A stretch of DNA of 64,000 nucleotides from Agrobacterium vaccinii (GCF_021310995.1 NZ_CP054150.1:62001-126000), one strand, 5' to 3'; positions 47,849 to 57,024 are shown, counted from the stretch's first letter. The notes: generated by a model not told the origin, from the sequence alone. Program-made: numbers and translations.

Positions 47849-49384
47849 TCACGCCTCAAGCTTCGGCAGAATGCCCTGGGAGATGACGGACACCAGCGCA
47901 CCGGACGCGATCAACTCCGAGGCTGCTTTCAGGTCGGGGGCCATGTAGCGGTCGTCATCCAGCGACGGGATGACAGCGCGCAACACGGCCATCGCCTTTT
48001 GTAGCTCCGGGCTCGTCTTCAGCGGGCCGCGCAGTTCCACGCCCTGAACGGCAGACAGCGCCTCGATGCCGATGATAGCAAACAGGTTGTCCGTCATCGC
48101 CAGCAGGCGACGCGCGCCGTGGCAGGCCATGGACACATGGTCTTCCTGATTGGCGGATGTGGGCGTGGAATCGACGGATGCCGGGTGCGACATCTGCTTG
48201 TTTTCGCTCATCAGGGCCGCAGACGTGACCTCGGCAATCATCAGGCCGGAGTTCAGCCCCGGCTTTTTCGACAGGAAGGCGGGCAGTCCGTAGGACAAGG
48301 CGGGATCGACCAGCAACGCGATGCGACGCTGGGCAATCGCACCGATTTCGCAGATGGCGAGCGCCGTCTGGTCAGCAGCGAACGCCACAGGTTCGGCGTG
48401 GAAGTTGCCGCCTGAGACGACAGAATTGTCCGAGAGAACCAGCGGGTTGTCGGTGACGGCATTGGCTTCGATTTGCAATGTGTGAGCGACCTGACGCAGC
48501 AGATCGAGGCAGGCACCATCCACCTGTGGCTGACATCTGATGCAATAGGGGTCCTGCACCCGCTCGTCGCCTTCGATGTGGCTCACGCGGATTTCAGAGC
48601 CTTCCAGCAGATTGCGAAGTGCTGCACCTGCATCGATCTGGCCCTTGTGGCCACGAAGCGTGTGGATATCAGGATGGAACGGCGCGGATGAGCCCATGGC
48701 CGCATCGGTGGACAGCGCGCCGGTAATCAGCGCTGCCTGCGCGGCGCGATGGGTGCGGAAAAGGCCTGCCAGCGCCAATGCAGTTGAGGTCTGCGTGCCG
48801 TTGATCAGCGCCAGACCCTCTTTGGCGGCCAGCACCACCGGCGTGAGTCCCGCGTTGGAAAGCGCGTCGGCTGCTGGCATGAGCATGCCGCCATAAAAGG
48901 CTTCGCCTTCACCCATCATCACCGCGGCCATGTGCGCCAAGGGTGCAAGATCACCAGACGCCCCGACCGAACCCTTTTCCGGGATGGACGGGATCACGCC
49001 CTTTTCCAGCATGCCCTCGATCAGCCGCACCAGTTCCAACCGCACGCCAGATGCACCGCGACCCAGTGAAATCAGCTTCAACGCCATAATCAGGCGCACG
49101 ACATTTTCGGGCAGTGCTGAACCCACGCCGCAGCAATGCGACAGGATGAGATTGCGCTGAAGGGTAGCCACATCGGCTGAATCGATCTTGATGGAGGCGA
49201 GTTTGCCGAAGCCGGTGTTGATGCCATAGACAGGGGCGTTGCCTGCCGCGATTTCAGCGATGCGTTTCGCTGCGCGCTCAATGCCTGCATCGAAGGATGG
49301 GTCGAGCTTAGCCGAACCATTGTTCCAGTAGATATCGGCAAGATCGGCCAGCTGTACGGAGCCGGGATGAAGCGTGATGGTCAT
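47849..49384 (-). CDS. hutH: Histidine ammonia-lyase
   Basis: HutH removes ammonia from histidine to form urocanate. The 511-residue protein (ATG at 49384) contains the Ala142-Ser143-Gly144 tripeptide that cyclises to the MIO electrophile, in [17 protein letters not shown]. It has the catalytic tyrosine region [13 protein letters not shown] at residues 52-64 and the conserved [15 protein letters not shown] near the C-terminus. The longer frame reaching 49567 overlaps hutI in a different frame and is spurious. The start overlaps the hutI stop by four bases. Confidence 0.97.
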   Translation of the reverse strand: MTITLHPGSVQLADLADIYWNNGSAKLDPSFDAGIERAAKRIAEIAAGNAPVYGINTGFGKLASIKIDSADVATLQRNLILSHCCGVGSALPENVVRLIMALKLISLGRGASGVRLELVRLIEGMLEKGVIPSIPEKGSVGASGDLAPLAHMAAVMMGEGEAFYGGMLMPAADALSNAGLTPVVLAAKEGLALINGTQTSTALALAGLFRTHRAAQAALITGALSTDAAMGSSAPFHPDIHTLRGHKGQIDAGAALRNLLEGSEIRVSHIEGDERVQDPYCIRCQPQVDGACLDLLRQVAHTLQIEANAVTDNPLVLSDNSVVSGGNFHAEPVAFAADQTALAICEIGAIAQRRIALLVDPALSYGLPAFLSKKPGLNSGLMIAEVTSAALMSENKQMSHPASVDSTPTSANQEDHVSMACHGARRLLAMTDNLFAIIGIEALSAVQGVELRGPLKTSPELQKAMAVLRAVIPSLDDDRYMAPDLKAASELIASGALVSVISQGILPKLEA

Positions 49385-50637
49385 GATGTGATCTGTCCCT
49401 TGAAAATACGGGCATGAAGCGGATTGAAACCGATGCGGTAGACGAGCTCGGCGGGACGCTGGATATCCCAGATCGCGAAGTCGGCGGATTTCCCGACCTC
49501 CAGCGTTCCGGTCTCTGACAGCAGACCCAGTGCTTTGGCGGCATTGCGCGAGGTGGCAACAAGGCATTCCTCGACCGTCAGGCGGAACAGGGTGGCACCC
49601 ATATTCATGGTCAACAGCAGCGAGGTCAGCGGCGATGTGCCTGGGTTGCAGTCTGTGGCGAGCGCGATATCCGCGCCCGCATCGCGAAGAGCCTGCACCG
49701 GTGGCACCTGCGTCTCGCGAAGCGCATAGAACGCGCCGGGCAGCAGCACCGCAACCGTTCCGGTCTTGCCAAGCGCTTCGGCACCCGCCTTATCCAGATA
49801 TTCGAGATGATCGGCAGACAATGCCCCGTAGGTGGCTGCAAGTTGTGAGCCGCCGAGATTGGAGAGCTGCTCCGCATGCAGCTTCACCGGCAGACAAAGC
49901 GATTTGGCTTTGTCGAAAACCATGCGCATCTCTTCAACGGAAAAAGCGATTCCTTCGCAAAAGCCGTCGACCGCATCGATGAGACCCTCGGCATGGCCGC
50001 GTTCCATTCCCGGCAGTACGACGTCCGCTATGTATTCGGCATTGCGGCCTTTGTATTCGGCGGGTGTGGCATGGGCCGCCAGATAACTGGTCAAGATTCG
50101 AACGGACCGCACTGTGGCCAACCGGCGCGCCACACGCAGCATTTTCAGCTCTGTCTCGATATCCAGCCCATAGCCGGATTTGATTTCGATGGTGGAAACG
50201 CCTTCCGCCAGCAGCGTATCCAGTCGCGGCAGAGCCTGCGCAAGCAACTCGTCTTCTGACAACGCCCGCGTATCGCGAACCGACGACACGATGCCGCCTC
50301 CTGCCCTGGCGATGTCTTCATAGTTCGCGCCCTCCAGCCGCATCTCGAATTCCATGGCGCGGTTGCCGCCGAAGACGAGGTGGGTGTGGCAATCGATCAG
50401 GGCAGGGGTAATCCAGCGTCCCTCGCAGTCGAAGCTCTCGGTTGCCCGCTTGAACTCGGCGGGCAAATTCGCCTCCGGGCCAGCAAAAACGATCCGCCCA
50501 TCCTGGACGGCAAGCGCGCCTTTTTCGACAAATCCAAGGCCCGGCATCGAAGGATCGAGTGTCGCAAGCCGCGCGTTTCGCCACAGCGAAACAGCTGTTC
50601 CGCGTTCGCTATTTTCTGGAATGGAGTTGCCGTTCAT
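49381..50637 (-). CDS. hutI: Imidazolonepropionase
   Basis: HutI opens the imidazolone ring to N-formimidoyl-L-glutamate. The 418-residue amidohydrolase has metal and active-site motifs [16 protein letters not shown] near residue 78, [13 protein letters not shown] near 150, [14 protein letters not shown] near 250 and [20 protein letters not shown] near 325. It is the first gene of the hutIHGUD operon; the promoter must lie in the 89-base region shared with the divergent hutF. Confidence 0.96.
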   Translation of the reverse strand: MNGNSIPENSERGTAVSLWRNARLATLDPSMPGLGFVEKGALAVQDGRIVFAGPEANLPAEFKRATESFDCEGRWITPALIDCHTHLVFGGNRAMEFEMRLEGANYEDIARAGGGIVSSVRDTRALSEDELLAQALPRLDTLLAEGVSTIEIKSGYGLDIETELKMLRVARRLATVRSVRILTSYLAAHATPAEYKGRNAEYIADVVLPGMERGHAEGLIDAVDGFCEGIAFSVEEMRMVFDKAKSLCLPVKLHAEQLSNLGGSQLAATYGALSADHLEYLDKAGAEALGKTGTVAVLLPGAFYALRETQVPPVQALRDAGADIALATDCNPGTSPLTSLLLTMNMGATLFRLTVEECLVATSRNAAKALGLLSETGTLEVGKSADFAIWDIQRPAELVYRIGFNPLHARIFKGQITS

Positions 50638-50666
50638 GCTGAGTTTTCCCTTCCCTTATGTTTTAA

Positions 50667-50680
50667 TATGTATATACATA
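50667..50680. promoter_or_regulatory. Candidate Hut regulator operator: perfect 14-bp palindrome
   Basis: TATGTATATACATA is fully self-complementary and lies between the divergent starts of hutI (50637) and hutF (50727). Its TGTATATACA core resembles the operators described for HutC, the GntR-family repressor of hut genes. No hutC gene is in the window, so a regulator encoded elsewhere is assumed. Confidence 0.6.
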
Positions 50681-50726
50681 ATGGATGGAGAGGCAAGAGC
50701 CGTGATGTAAAAATTGGGGAGCCGAA

Positions 50727-52070
50727 ATGATCCTTCATGCTGAAGCCGCTTTGTTGTCAGATGGTTGGGCGGATAATGTCCGGGTGAAAATTGCCGATGG
50801 CAAAATCGTTTCGCTCGACATCGGCGCACCGGCGCAAGGTACTGACGAACGGGCAAAGGTCATCCTCCCCGCAATGCCGAACCTGCACAGCCACGCTTTT
50901 CAACGGGCCATGGCAGGCATGGTGGAAAGGCGCGGCAGCACCGCAGACAGTTTCTGGAGCTGGCGCACCCTGATGTACCGCTTCGCGCTGACCATGACGC
51001 CGGACCAGATGGAGGCGGTGGCTGCGCAGCTTTACATGGAAATGCTGGAGGCCGGTTTCGGTCGTGTCGGCGAGTTTCATTACCTTCATCATGACAAGGG
51101 CGGCGGTCATTACGCGAACATCGCGGAACTCTCAGAGCGCATAGCGTCGGCAGCGTCCCAAACGGGTATCGCGCTGACACTCCTTCCGGTCCTCTACGCT
51201 CACTCCGGCTTCGGCGGGCTCGAACCGTCGGAGGGGCAGCGACGATTCATCAATTCGACGGAGAGCTTTGCGCGTGTTCTTGAGGGCGCTGCGAAGACCG
51301 TTTCCTCGTTGCCTGAAAGCGTCGTCGGCGTTGCGCCGCACAGCCTGCGCGCAGTGACCCCGCACGAGTTGACTATCGCATCGCAGCTTGCCCCATCAGC
51401 ACCGCTTCATATCCACATATCCGAACAGGTGAAGGAAGTCGAAGATTGCATTGCGTGGTCCGGCAAACGACCGGTGGAATGGTTGCTGGACAATGCCGAT
51501 GTCACCGATCGCTGGTGTCTGATCCACGCCACCCATATGACCTCAGAAGAGACGGTAGCCGTGGCCCGAAGCGGTGCAATCGCAGGCCTATGCCCCATGA
51601 CCGAGGCCAATCTGGGGGATGGTACATTCCCGGCCCGGGAGTTTCTGGCATCAGGCGGCGCTTTCGGCATTGGCTCAGACAGCAATGTGCTGATCGGTGT
51701 TTCCGATGAGCTTCGGCAACTGGAATATTCCCAACGGCTTCTGCATCGCGCCCGCAATGTGGTGGCACCCGCAAATGGCTCCACCGGCAGGACGCTTTTC
51801 GATGCTGCCTTAAAGGGTGGCGCTCGTGCATTGGGAGCCAAAGCGGGTATCGCAGTAGGGCATGCCGCCGATTTCGTTTCGCTGAACACAGCAAATGCGC
51901 CGTATCTTGAGTGCGACAATCTGCTCGACGGCTGGATATTCGGTGGCTTGGTAAAGCCGGAAACGGTGTGGATCAACGGCAAGGCTGTCGTTCGCGATGG
52001 CCTCCATGTAAGGCGTGAAGCGATCTCAGCGCGTTTCCGTGAGACGATGAAAGAACTTTTGTCGCAATAG
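50727..52070 (+). CDS. hutF: N-formimidoyl-L-glutamate deiminase
   Basis: HutF hydrolyses formimidoylglutamate to formylglutamate and ammonia, feeding HutG. The 447-residue amidohydrolase has NLHSHAFQRAMAGMVERRG near residue 52, the HutF-specific SFWSWRTLMYRF, GEFHYLHHDKGG, PLHIHISEQVKEVEDC, WCLIHATHMTSEE and GSDSNVLIG. It is the only hut gene on the plus strand and shares its promoter region and the palindrome with hutI. Confidence 0.96.
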   Translation: MILHAEAALLSDGWADNVRVKIADGKIVSLDIGAPAQGTDERAKVILPAMPNLHSHAFQRAMAGMVERRGSTADSFWSWRTLMYRFALTMTPDQMEAVAAQLYMEMLEAGFGRVGEFHYLHHDKGGGHYANIAELSERIASAASQTGIALTLLPVLYAHSGFGGLEPSEGQRRFINSTESFARVLEGAAKTVSSLPESVVGVAPHSLRAVTPHELTIASQLAPSAPLHIHISEQVKEVEDCIAWSGKRPVEWLLDNADVTDRWCLIHATHMTSEETVAVARSGAIAGLCPMTEANLGDGTFPAREFLASGGAFGIGSDSNVLIGVSDELRQLEYSQRLLHRARNVVAPANGSTGRTLFDAALKGGARALGAKAGIAVGHAADFVSLNTANAPYLECDNLLDGWIFGGLVKPETVWINGKAVVRDGLHVRREAISARFRETMKELLSQ

Positions 52071-52162
52071 ATAACTCTAATGTACGCATGGAAGCGTCCT
52101 TGGGCTTGACTTGGAAAAGGACCTCGCGGAGATCATTGTGATCTAGGGAGTCCGGAGGCAAA

Positions 52163-53092
52163 ATGCCCAATTTCATTCGTCAGCTTTCTCCCACGGGTCT
52201 CGGGGTGGCTGTCATGCTGCTCGGCATGCTTCTTTTTGCGTTGAATGACGCCATGGGCAAATGGCTGGTATCGACCTACAGCCTGGGGCAAGTCGTTCTG
52301 GTGCGCAGCGCTGCTGCCATTATCGTGCTGATTCCCATCCTGTCGCGAGCGGGTTTAAGCAATGTCATCCGCGTCGAGCGTCCGACCTTGCAGGCCGCCC
52401 GCGTGTTCTTTTCCACAGCTGAACTCTTCTGTTTCTATTTCGCCGTCAAAGCGCTTCCCTTGGCGGATGTCATGACCTATTGGCTGGCGGCCCCCATTTA
52501 TGTTGCAGCGCTGTCGCCGTTTCTGTTGGGGGAGAAGGTTGGCTGGCGGCGCTGGACGGCGATTGCGATTGGCTTTTTCGGCGTAGTAATCGCGCTGCAA
52601 CCAAGCTCGGCATCCCTGACGTCGGCGGCGCTCTTTTCCATTCTCGGCAGTGCGGCTTTTGCTTTCATGATGCTGTCTGGTCGTCAGTTGCGCAACACGC
52701 CGGATACGGTGCTGGCCTTCTGGCAGATCGTCGGGGCAGCGGTTGCCGGTGTTGTCGCCATTGCCATCACGCCTTCGGGTTGGGTGCCGCTGAAATCCGG
52801 CTTTGACCTGTCCCTGCTGGCTCTGCTGGGCATCGTTGCCATGACGGCGCATGTGCTGGTCAACCGCGCGCTAAAGCTGGCCGATGCCGCAACGGTGGCG
52901 CCCTTGCAATATACGCTGCTGCTCTGGGCCGTGGTGTTCGGATGGCTGATCTTTGGCGATGTGCCGCAGTCCAGCATCGTCATCGGCGCTGGACTGATCG
53001 TGCTGGCGGGCCTTTATATCTTCTTTCGGGAGAACACACTCAAACGCAGGCAGGCGAAGTCCGCCAGCCCGCCTCTGGATGACCTAGTCTAG
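52163..53092 (+). CDS. EamA/DMT-family membrane transporter
   Basis: This 309-residue protein has ten membrane segments in two EamA repeats (helices 1-5 and 6-10), typical of drug/metabolite exporters. It starts PTGLGVAVMLLGMLLFALNDAMGKWLV and has VLVRSAAAIIVLIPI and PLADVMTYWLAAPIYVAALSPFLLGEKVGWRRW, with the conserved end of repeat one. Ribosome binding site GGAGG. The substrate is unknown. It ends nine bases before the convergent SDR gene. Confidence 0.85.
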   Translation: MPNFIRQLSPTGLGVAVMLLGMLLFALNDAMGKWLVSTYSLGQVVLVRSAAAIIVLIPILSRAGLSNVIRVERPTLQAARVFFSTAELFCFYFAVKALPLADVMTYWLAAPIYVAALSPFLLGEKVGWRRWTAIAIGFFGVVIALQPSSASLTSAALFSILGSAAFAFMMLSGRQLRNTPDTVLAFWQIVGAAVAGVVAIAITPSGWVPLKSGFDLSLLALLGIVAMTAHVLVNRALKLADAATVAPLQYTLLLWAVVFGWLIFGDVPQSSIVIGAGLIVLAGLYIFFRENTLKRRQAKSASPPLDDLV

Positions 53093-53101
53093 GCTTTCAG
53101 A

Positions 53102-53860
53102 TCAACGCGCCAGCCAGCCGCCATCGACCGGCAGAACCGTGCCGTGAATATAGTCCGCAGCGCTGGAGGCGAGGAACACGGCGGCGCCGCCAAGCTCTTC
53201 CGGCTTGCCCCAATGGCCAGCGGGAATGCGCGCCAGGATCGCCGCATTGCGATCCGGGTCGTTGCGCAGGGCTTCCGTGTTGTTGGTGTCGAAATAGCCA
53301 GGCGCGATGGCATTGACGTTGATGCCCTTGGCCGCCCATTCACAGGCCAGAAGGCGGGTCAGACCCGCGAGCCCGCTTTTGGATGCGGTGTAAGATGGAA
53401 TGCGGATACCGCCCTGAAACGACAGAAGCGAGGCGATGTTGATGATCTTACCCGGCTTGTTTTCCGCAACAAGGTGGCGGGCGAAAGCCTGGCTGAGGAA
53501 GAAAACCGTCTTCAGGTTCACATCCATCACCGCGTCCCAATCGGCTTCGGTGAAATCCAGCGAATCGGCGCGCTTGATGATGCCCGCATTGTTCACGAGA
53601 ATATCGGCGCCGCCAGCAAGGCGCACAGTCTCGCTGATGACCTCTCCAACAGGCGCGATGGATGACAAATCCGCCTTGATGCTGTGGCTCTTGCCGCCAA
53701 TGGCTGCAATTGCCTCTTCCGTCTCCGTCATGGAGGACCGTCCGACCAGCGCCACCGTTGCGCCCGCGCCAGCCAGCGCCGTGGCGATGCCCTGTCCAAG
53801 CCCGGTATTGGCACCCGTGACAATCGCTGTCTTGCCGGTCAGGTCGAAGGAAATCGTCAT
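53102..53860 (-). CDS. kduD: Short-chain dehydrogenase, probable 2-deoxy-D-gluconate 3-dehydrogenase (KduD-like)
   Basis: This 252-residue classical SDR has the NAD site TGANTGLGQGIATALAGAGA, NNAGIIKRADSL, and the catalytic Ser-Tyr-Lys in INIASLLSFQGGIRIPSYTASKSGL. The NNAGIIKRADSLDFTEADWDAVMDVN and LARIPAGHWGKPEELGG segments match the KduD subgroup, which acts on 2-keto-3-deoxy-gluconate-type sugars in uronate breakdown. No kduI or other uronate gene is beside it, though a GLI-like enzyme lies elsewhere in the window. The KduD assignment is by subfamily similarity. Confidence 0.72.
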   Translation of the reverse strand: MTISFDLTGKTAIVTGANTGLGQGIATALAGAGATVALVGRSSMTETEEAIAAIGGKSHSIKADLSSIAPVGEVISETVRLAGGADILVNNAGIIKRADSLDFTEADWDAVMDVNLKTVFFLSQAFARHLVAENKPGKIINIASLLSFQGGIRIPSYTASKSGLAGLTRLLACEWAAKGINVNAIAPGYFDTNNTEALRNDPDRNAAILARIPAGHWGKPEELGGAAVFLASSAADYIHGTVLPVDGGWLAR

Positions 53861-54084
53861 TGCGCTGCTCCATGCATCATGAATTCGTTGGCTTACCCGT
53901 ATTTATCGCAAGCAGATTAGGTGAGCAAGAAACAAATAGTATCTCTTTTTAAAATGATACTACAACATGACGTCCCGCAACTTTTGTTTGTAAAACAGGC
54001 TTGGAAAAACTTGAAACAGTGGGATTACGTCGAAAAAACAACTTTTATCTTGACGAAATCACGAAGTTGCGAGACTAACAAAGG

Positions 54085-54200
54085 CATTCCCAATCCCCTG
54101 ACATCGGGATTTGGGAACCGAACTTTGGTGCCGGGCCCCTCTGGCGAGAGTTTTACGGCGCTCTCGCGATGTCGGTACCGCCTGCTTATGACGCCGGCGG
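54085..54200 (+). ncRNA. Candidate structured 5' leader upstream of DUF475
   Basis: Several strong stems follow each other upstream of DUF475. TTCCCAATCCC (54087-54097) pairs with GGGATTTGGGAA (54106-54117) with one bulge. GCGAGAG (54144-54150) pairs with CTCTCGC (54161-54167) inside an outer GGTGCC/GGTACC pairing (54127-54132, 54174-54179). CCGCC (54178-54182) pairs with GGCGG (54196-54200), competing by two bases with the previous stem. The gap 53861-54302 is otherwise free of genes. A weak TTGACG with a GACTAA 17 bases further lies just before it. TerC-like genes are often riboswitch-controlled, but the GGGGAGUAG motif of the manganese riboswitch is absent, so this is only a candidate. Confidence 0.4.
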
Positions 54201-54302
54201 ATTTAAACCCATGAAAAATCTGACCATGCATTCCATGCGTGCGCTTTGTGCCATGCCTGCTCCACGTTTTCCCGTTCGCCCAGCCAGCACGGGAGCCCTG
54301 TG

Positions 54303-55409
54303 ATGACACCGACAACCAAATCCTCACTCACCTATTTCAAATGGGCCTTCATCGTCACGGTCGTCGGCCTTCTGCTGGGCGGTTGGCTCGGCTGGGAAAT
54401 GACGGGCACCGTCAGCGGTACGGCCACGATTTTCTTCATCTGCGCGGTTCTGGCGGTTCTTGAGATATCGCTGTCCTTCGATAACGCCATCGTCAACGCC
54501 AACAAGTTGAAAGACATGACGCCTGAGTGGCAGCATCGCTTTTTGACCTGGGGTATTCTCATTGCCGTTTTCGGCATGCGTATCGTCTTCCCGCTGCTCA
54601 TCGTCGTTATCGCGGCCAATGTCGGTCCGTGGACGGCCATGGTCATGGCGGCGACCGAACCGGAACGTTATGCGCAGATCATGAAGGACGCACATCTGCC
54701 GATCGCGGCCTTTGGCGGCACCTTCCTGATGATGGTGGGTCTCAGCTTCTTCTTCGATCATGAGAAGGACGTGCATTGGGTGCGCTGGTTCGAAGAGAAG
54801 ATCGCGACCTATTCGTCGATCAAGGGCATCGAGATCGCTTTCGTGCTGATCGTCATGCTGGTCTTTTCGCGCATCATCGCCAATAGCGCTGATCCAGCGC
54901 TGGGTCCTGAAGCAGCTACTCTCTTCTTCAGTTCGGCGGTCTGGGGTCTGTTGACCTTCCTTCTGGTCGAAGTTCTCGGCGGCATTCTGGACCGTAGCCA
55001 GCAGGTGCTGGAAGGCGCGGCAAAGGGCGGCTTCGGCGCGTTCCTTTACCTTGAAGTGCTGGATGCCAGCTTCTCCTTTGATGGCGTCATCGGCGCTTTT
55101 GCGCTCACCTCAAACCTCTTCATAATCGCCATCGGTCTTGGCATCGGTGCCATGTATGTGCGCTCTATGACCATTATGCTGGTCGAAAAAGGAACGCTGG
55201 CGGAATACCGCTATCTCGAGCATGGCGCGTTCTATGCCATCCTCATCCTCTCGGTCATCATGTATGTGCAAAGCCTCGTCCATATTCCAGAAGTCATCAC
55301 CGGTCTGGGTGGCGCAACGCTCATCGGTATCTCGCTGTGGTCTTCCATTCGCTACAACAAGCAGGAAAAAGCACGGGAAGTCGAAGGCGCGCAGGGTGCC
55401 GAGATTTAA
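54303..55409 (+). CDS. DUF475 integral membrane protein, TerC-like
   Basis: This 368-residue protein has about nine membrane helices. Its DUF475 hallmarks are two acidic in-membrane motifs: LEISLSFDNAIVNANKL near residue 59 and EVLDASFSFDGVIGAFALTSN near residue 258. They recall the FDN motif of TerC family transporters, some of which export manganese to metallate secreted enzymes; the ion handled by DUF475 is not known to me. The start ATG at 54303 has a GGGAGC ribosome binding site. A long, hairpin-rich region lies upstream and a strong terminator follows at 55484. Confidence 0.85.
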   Translation: MTPTTKSSLTYFKWAFIVTVVGLLLGGWLGWEMTGTVSGTATIFFICAVLAVLEISLSFDNAIVNANKLKDMTPEWQHRFLTWGILIAVFGMRIVFPLLIVVIAANVGPWTAMVMAATEPERYAQIMKDAHLPIAAFGGTFLMMVGLSFFFDHEKDVHWVRWFEEKIATYSSIKGIEIAFVLIVMLVFSRIIANSADPALGPEAATLFFSSAVWGLLTFLLVEVLGGILDRSQQVLEGAAKGGFGAFLYLEVLDASFSFDGVIGAFALTSNLFIIAIGLGIGAMYVRSMTIMLVEKGTLAEYRYLEHGAFYAILILSVIMYVQSLVHIPEVITGLGGATLIGISLWSSIRYNKQEKAREVEGAQGAEI

Positions 55410-55483
55410 CGCTATTAACGCCGCTTAACTCTTCGAGTGAACGGCGCGGAATTGTGCGATTGAAGAATATCGCTTAAAATATG

Positions 55484-55515
55484 AGCTTCGGCGGTGCCTC
55501 CGCCGAAGCTTTTTG
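55484..55515 (+). terminator. Intrinsic terminator of the DUF475 gene
   Basis: AGCTTCGGCGG (55484-55494) pairs perfectly with CCGCCGAAGCT (55500-55510) around a five-base loop, then TTTTTGTTTG. It lies 75 bases after the DUF475 stop, so the segment 55516-55750 is not simply its 3' end. Confidence 0.9.
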
Positions 55516-55559
55516 TTTGTAAGGGCAGGATTAGCGGGCATTTCTGCTGCAAAACCTAA

Positions 55560-55576
55560 CTGGCACGCTTGATGCG
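55560..55576 (+). promoter_or_regulatory. Candidate sigma-54 (-24/-12) promoter
   Basis: CTGGCACG, four bases, then ATGCG: the GG at 55562-55563 and GC at 55574-55575 are separated by exactly ten bases, as sigma-54 promoters require. The left half is a full match to the consensus CTGGCAC. The right half has ATGC instead of TTGC. Initiation would be expected near 55587, just before the first hairpin of the small-RNA candidate. Confidence 0.5.
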
Positions 55577-55586
55577 TGTATCTCTT

Positions 55587-55683
55587 CAAGTCCAGAGGGG
55601 ACGCTAGCTCGAAAACGAGCGCAAGAGCCGCCGCCACATCGATGCGCACGTCAGTGCAGACACGGTGGGCGGCGGTTTTGTTT
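55587..55683 (+). ncRNA. Candidate small RNA (about 95 nt) with three hairpins and a terminator
   Basis: From the predicted sigma-54 start there are three stems in order. GTCC/GGAC (55590-55593 with 55599-55602) is the first, and GCTCG/CGAGC with an AAAA loop (55607-55620) is the second. The last is an 8-bp GC stem CCGCCGCC/GGCGGCGG (55628-55635 with 55668-55675), with an inner GCAC/GTGC hairpin, followed by TTTTGTTTTG. It lies between two complete terminators and contains no credible coding frame. Rhizobial trans-acting RNAs such as the nitrogen-controlled MmgR family have this three-stem form; membership is not established. It could instead be an attenuated leader of the following MarR-like gene. 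Confidence 0.5.
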
Positions 55684-55750
55684 TGTTCATTGATTTGCGC
55701 CAAAATCCGCTGGTGACTTTTTGGGATTGCAAACGTACGGAGTTGGATAC

Positions 55751-56095
55751 GTGTCTGTCGAACTGTCGCCAAGTCAGGCGCTGAACCTCTGGCACCGGGT
55801 GGTGCTGGCGCAGGTCGAGGAAGATGCCCCGGATCTGACAGCCCGGCAGATGGCGATCCTGCTGCATATCTACCTCGTGCCACCGCCGCATACCGTCAGA
55901 GGGCTGGCCTCGGTCCTGGGCGTCACCAAGCCCGTCATCACCCGCGCACTGGACAGCATGGGTGCGTTAGGGCTTGTAGACCGCGCGCGCGATGAACGCG
56001 ATCGCCGCAATGTCGTCATCAAACGCACAGTGGCCGGTGCGCTTTATCTGGAAAAATTCGGCGATCTGATCATCGAGCATGCCCGCAGGGCTTAG
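55751..56095 (+). CDS. Small MarR-like winged-helix regulator
   Basis: This 114-residue protein (GTG start at 55751 with GGAG about ten bases upstream) is a compact winged-helix domain of MarR type. DLTARQMAILLHIYL is the pre-recognition helix, VRGLASVLGVTKPVITRALDSMGALGLV the helix-turn-helix, and RARDERDRRNVVIKRTVAG the wing. It is shorter than usual MarR proteins (about 140-150) because the terminal dimerisation helices are reduced. It lies 68 bases upstream of the NlpC/P60 gene and may regulate it. Confidence 0.75.
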   Translation: MSVELSPSQALNLWHRVVLAQVEEDAPDLTARQMAILLHIYLVPPPHTVRGLASVLGVTKPVITRALDSMGALGLVDRARDERDRRNVVIKRTVAGALYLEKFGDLIIEHARRA

Positions 56096-56163
56096 CGTGC
56101 CGCTTCAAAAAGGTGTATGCCGGTGAGAGAATACGCAAATGACGGCGAGCAGGACGCATCGAT

Positions 56164-57024
56164 ATGACACCCACGGAAACCACACTCGACCGCCGCCTCA
56201 ACATCTTCCGCTCCGATCTAGCCGATGAGGCACTCAAGGGTCAGGTGGAGGCGGAACGGTTTGTCAGCGGTACTCCATCGCAGATCACGGTTCCGGTCAT
56301 CGGTCTCCGTCCAAAGCCGGATTTGACTGCCGGCATCGATACGGAATTGCTGCTGGGTGAAACCATCAGGGTGTTTGAAAAAGCCAATGGCTGGGCCTGG
56401 GTTCAGGCGGATGCAGATGGCTATGCTGGCTATCTGCCGGAAACCGCATTCGGTGAGACGGTTGCACCCACCCACCGCATCATCGCGCCCCGCACCTTTC
56501 TTTACCCCGCTGCTGAACTCAGAAAGCCACCGATTGCGGCACTGTCTATGGGCAGCCAGCTACACTTTGTCGGAGAAGCCGAAACACGCGGCACACGGTA
56601 TCTGATGACCGAAAACGGGGAGGGAGTCATTGCTGCCCATTGCATTAGCGTCGAGCAGGTGCTGGCGGAAGACTATGTGTCCATAGCCCTGCGCTTTGTG
56701 GAAACGCCCTACCTCTGGGGCGGGCGGTCAGGCTTTGGTATCGATTGCTCCGGTCTGGTCCAGTTTTCGATGGCCATGGCGGGCAAATCGGTTCTGCGAG
56801 ATACGGATATGCAGGTCCGCTCCCTCGGCACCGAGATCACCCGCGAAGAACTGCGGCGTGGCGATCTTGTGTTCTGGAAGGGCCATGTCGGCATCATGGA
56901 AGACGAGGAGACGCTTCTCCACGCCAATGGCCGCACCATGACTGTCTCGCGGGAGAATCTCGATGAGGCGATCAAGCGTATCGGCTGGCTCTACGAGATG
57001 CCGACGGCCTACCGCCGCCCTTGA
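56164..57024 (+). CDS. NlpC/P60-family cysteine peptidase with N-terminal SH3-like domains
   Basis: This 286-residue protein has an SH3-like region (residues about 40-165, with GETIRVFEKANGWAWVQADADGYAGYLPE) and a C-terminal NlpC/P60 domain. The catalytic Cys195 is in GIDCSGLVQ; His241 is in GHVGIMED and a third polar residue, His253, in LLHANGR. Such enzymes cleave D-Glu to diaminopimelate bonds of peptidoglycan peptides. There is no signal peptide, so it may act on cytoplasmic recycled peptides, as suggested for the rhizobial gene pair with leucyl aminopeptidase, which here lies about 2 kb further on. Confidence 0.88.
   Translation: MTPTETTLDRRLNIFRSDLADEALKGQVEAERFVSGTPSQITVPVIGLRPKPDLTAGIDTELLLGETIRVFEKANGWAWVQADADGYAGYLPETAFGETVAPTHRIIAPRTFLYPAAELRKPPIAALSMGSQLHFVGEAETRGTRYLMTENGEGVIAAHCISVEQVLAEDYVSIALRFVETPYLWGGRSGFGIDCSGLVQFSMAMAGKSVLRDTDMQVRSLGTEITREELRRGDLVFWKGHVGIMEDEETLLHANGRTMTVSRENLDEAIKRIGWLYEMPTAYRRP

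Noticed and set aside
54085..54200. yybP-ykoY manganese riboswitch
   Set aside because: The downstream TerC-like gene suggested it, but the conserved GGGGAGUAG core and the GACCUUU partner are not present in this region.
53921..54214. 97-codon plus-strand frame before DUF475
   Set aside because: No ribosome binding site, no similarity, low-complexity start, and it covers the hairpin-rich leader.
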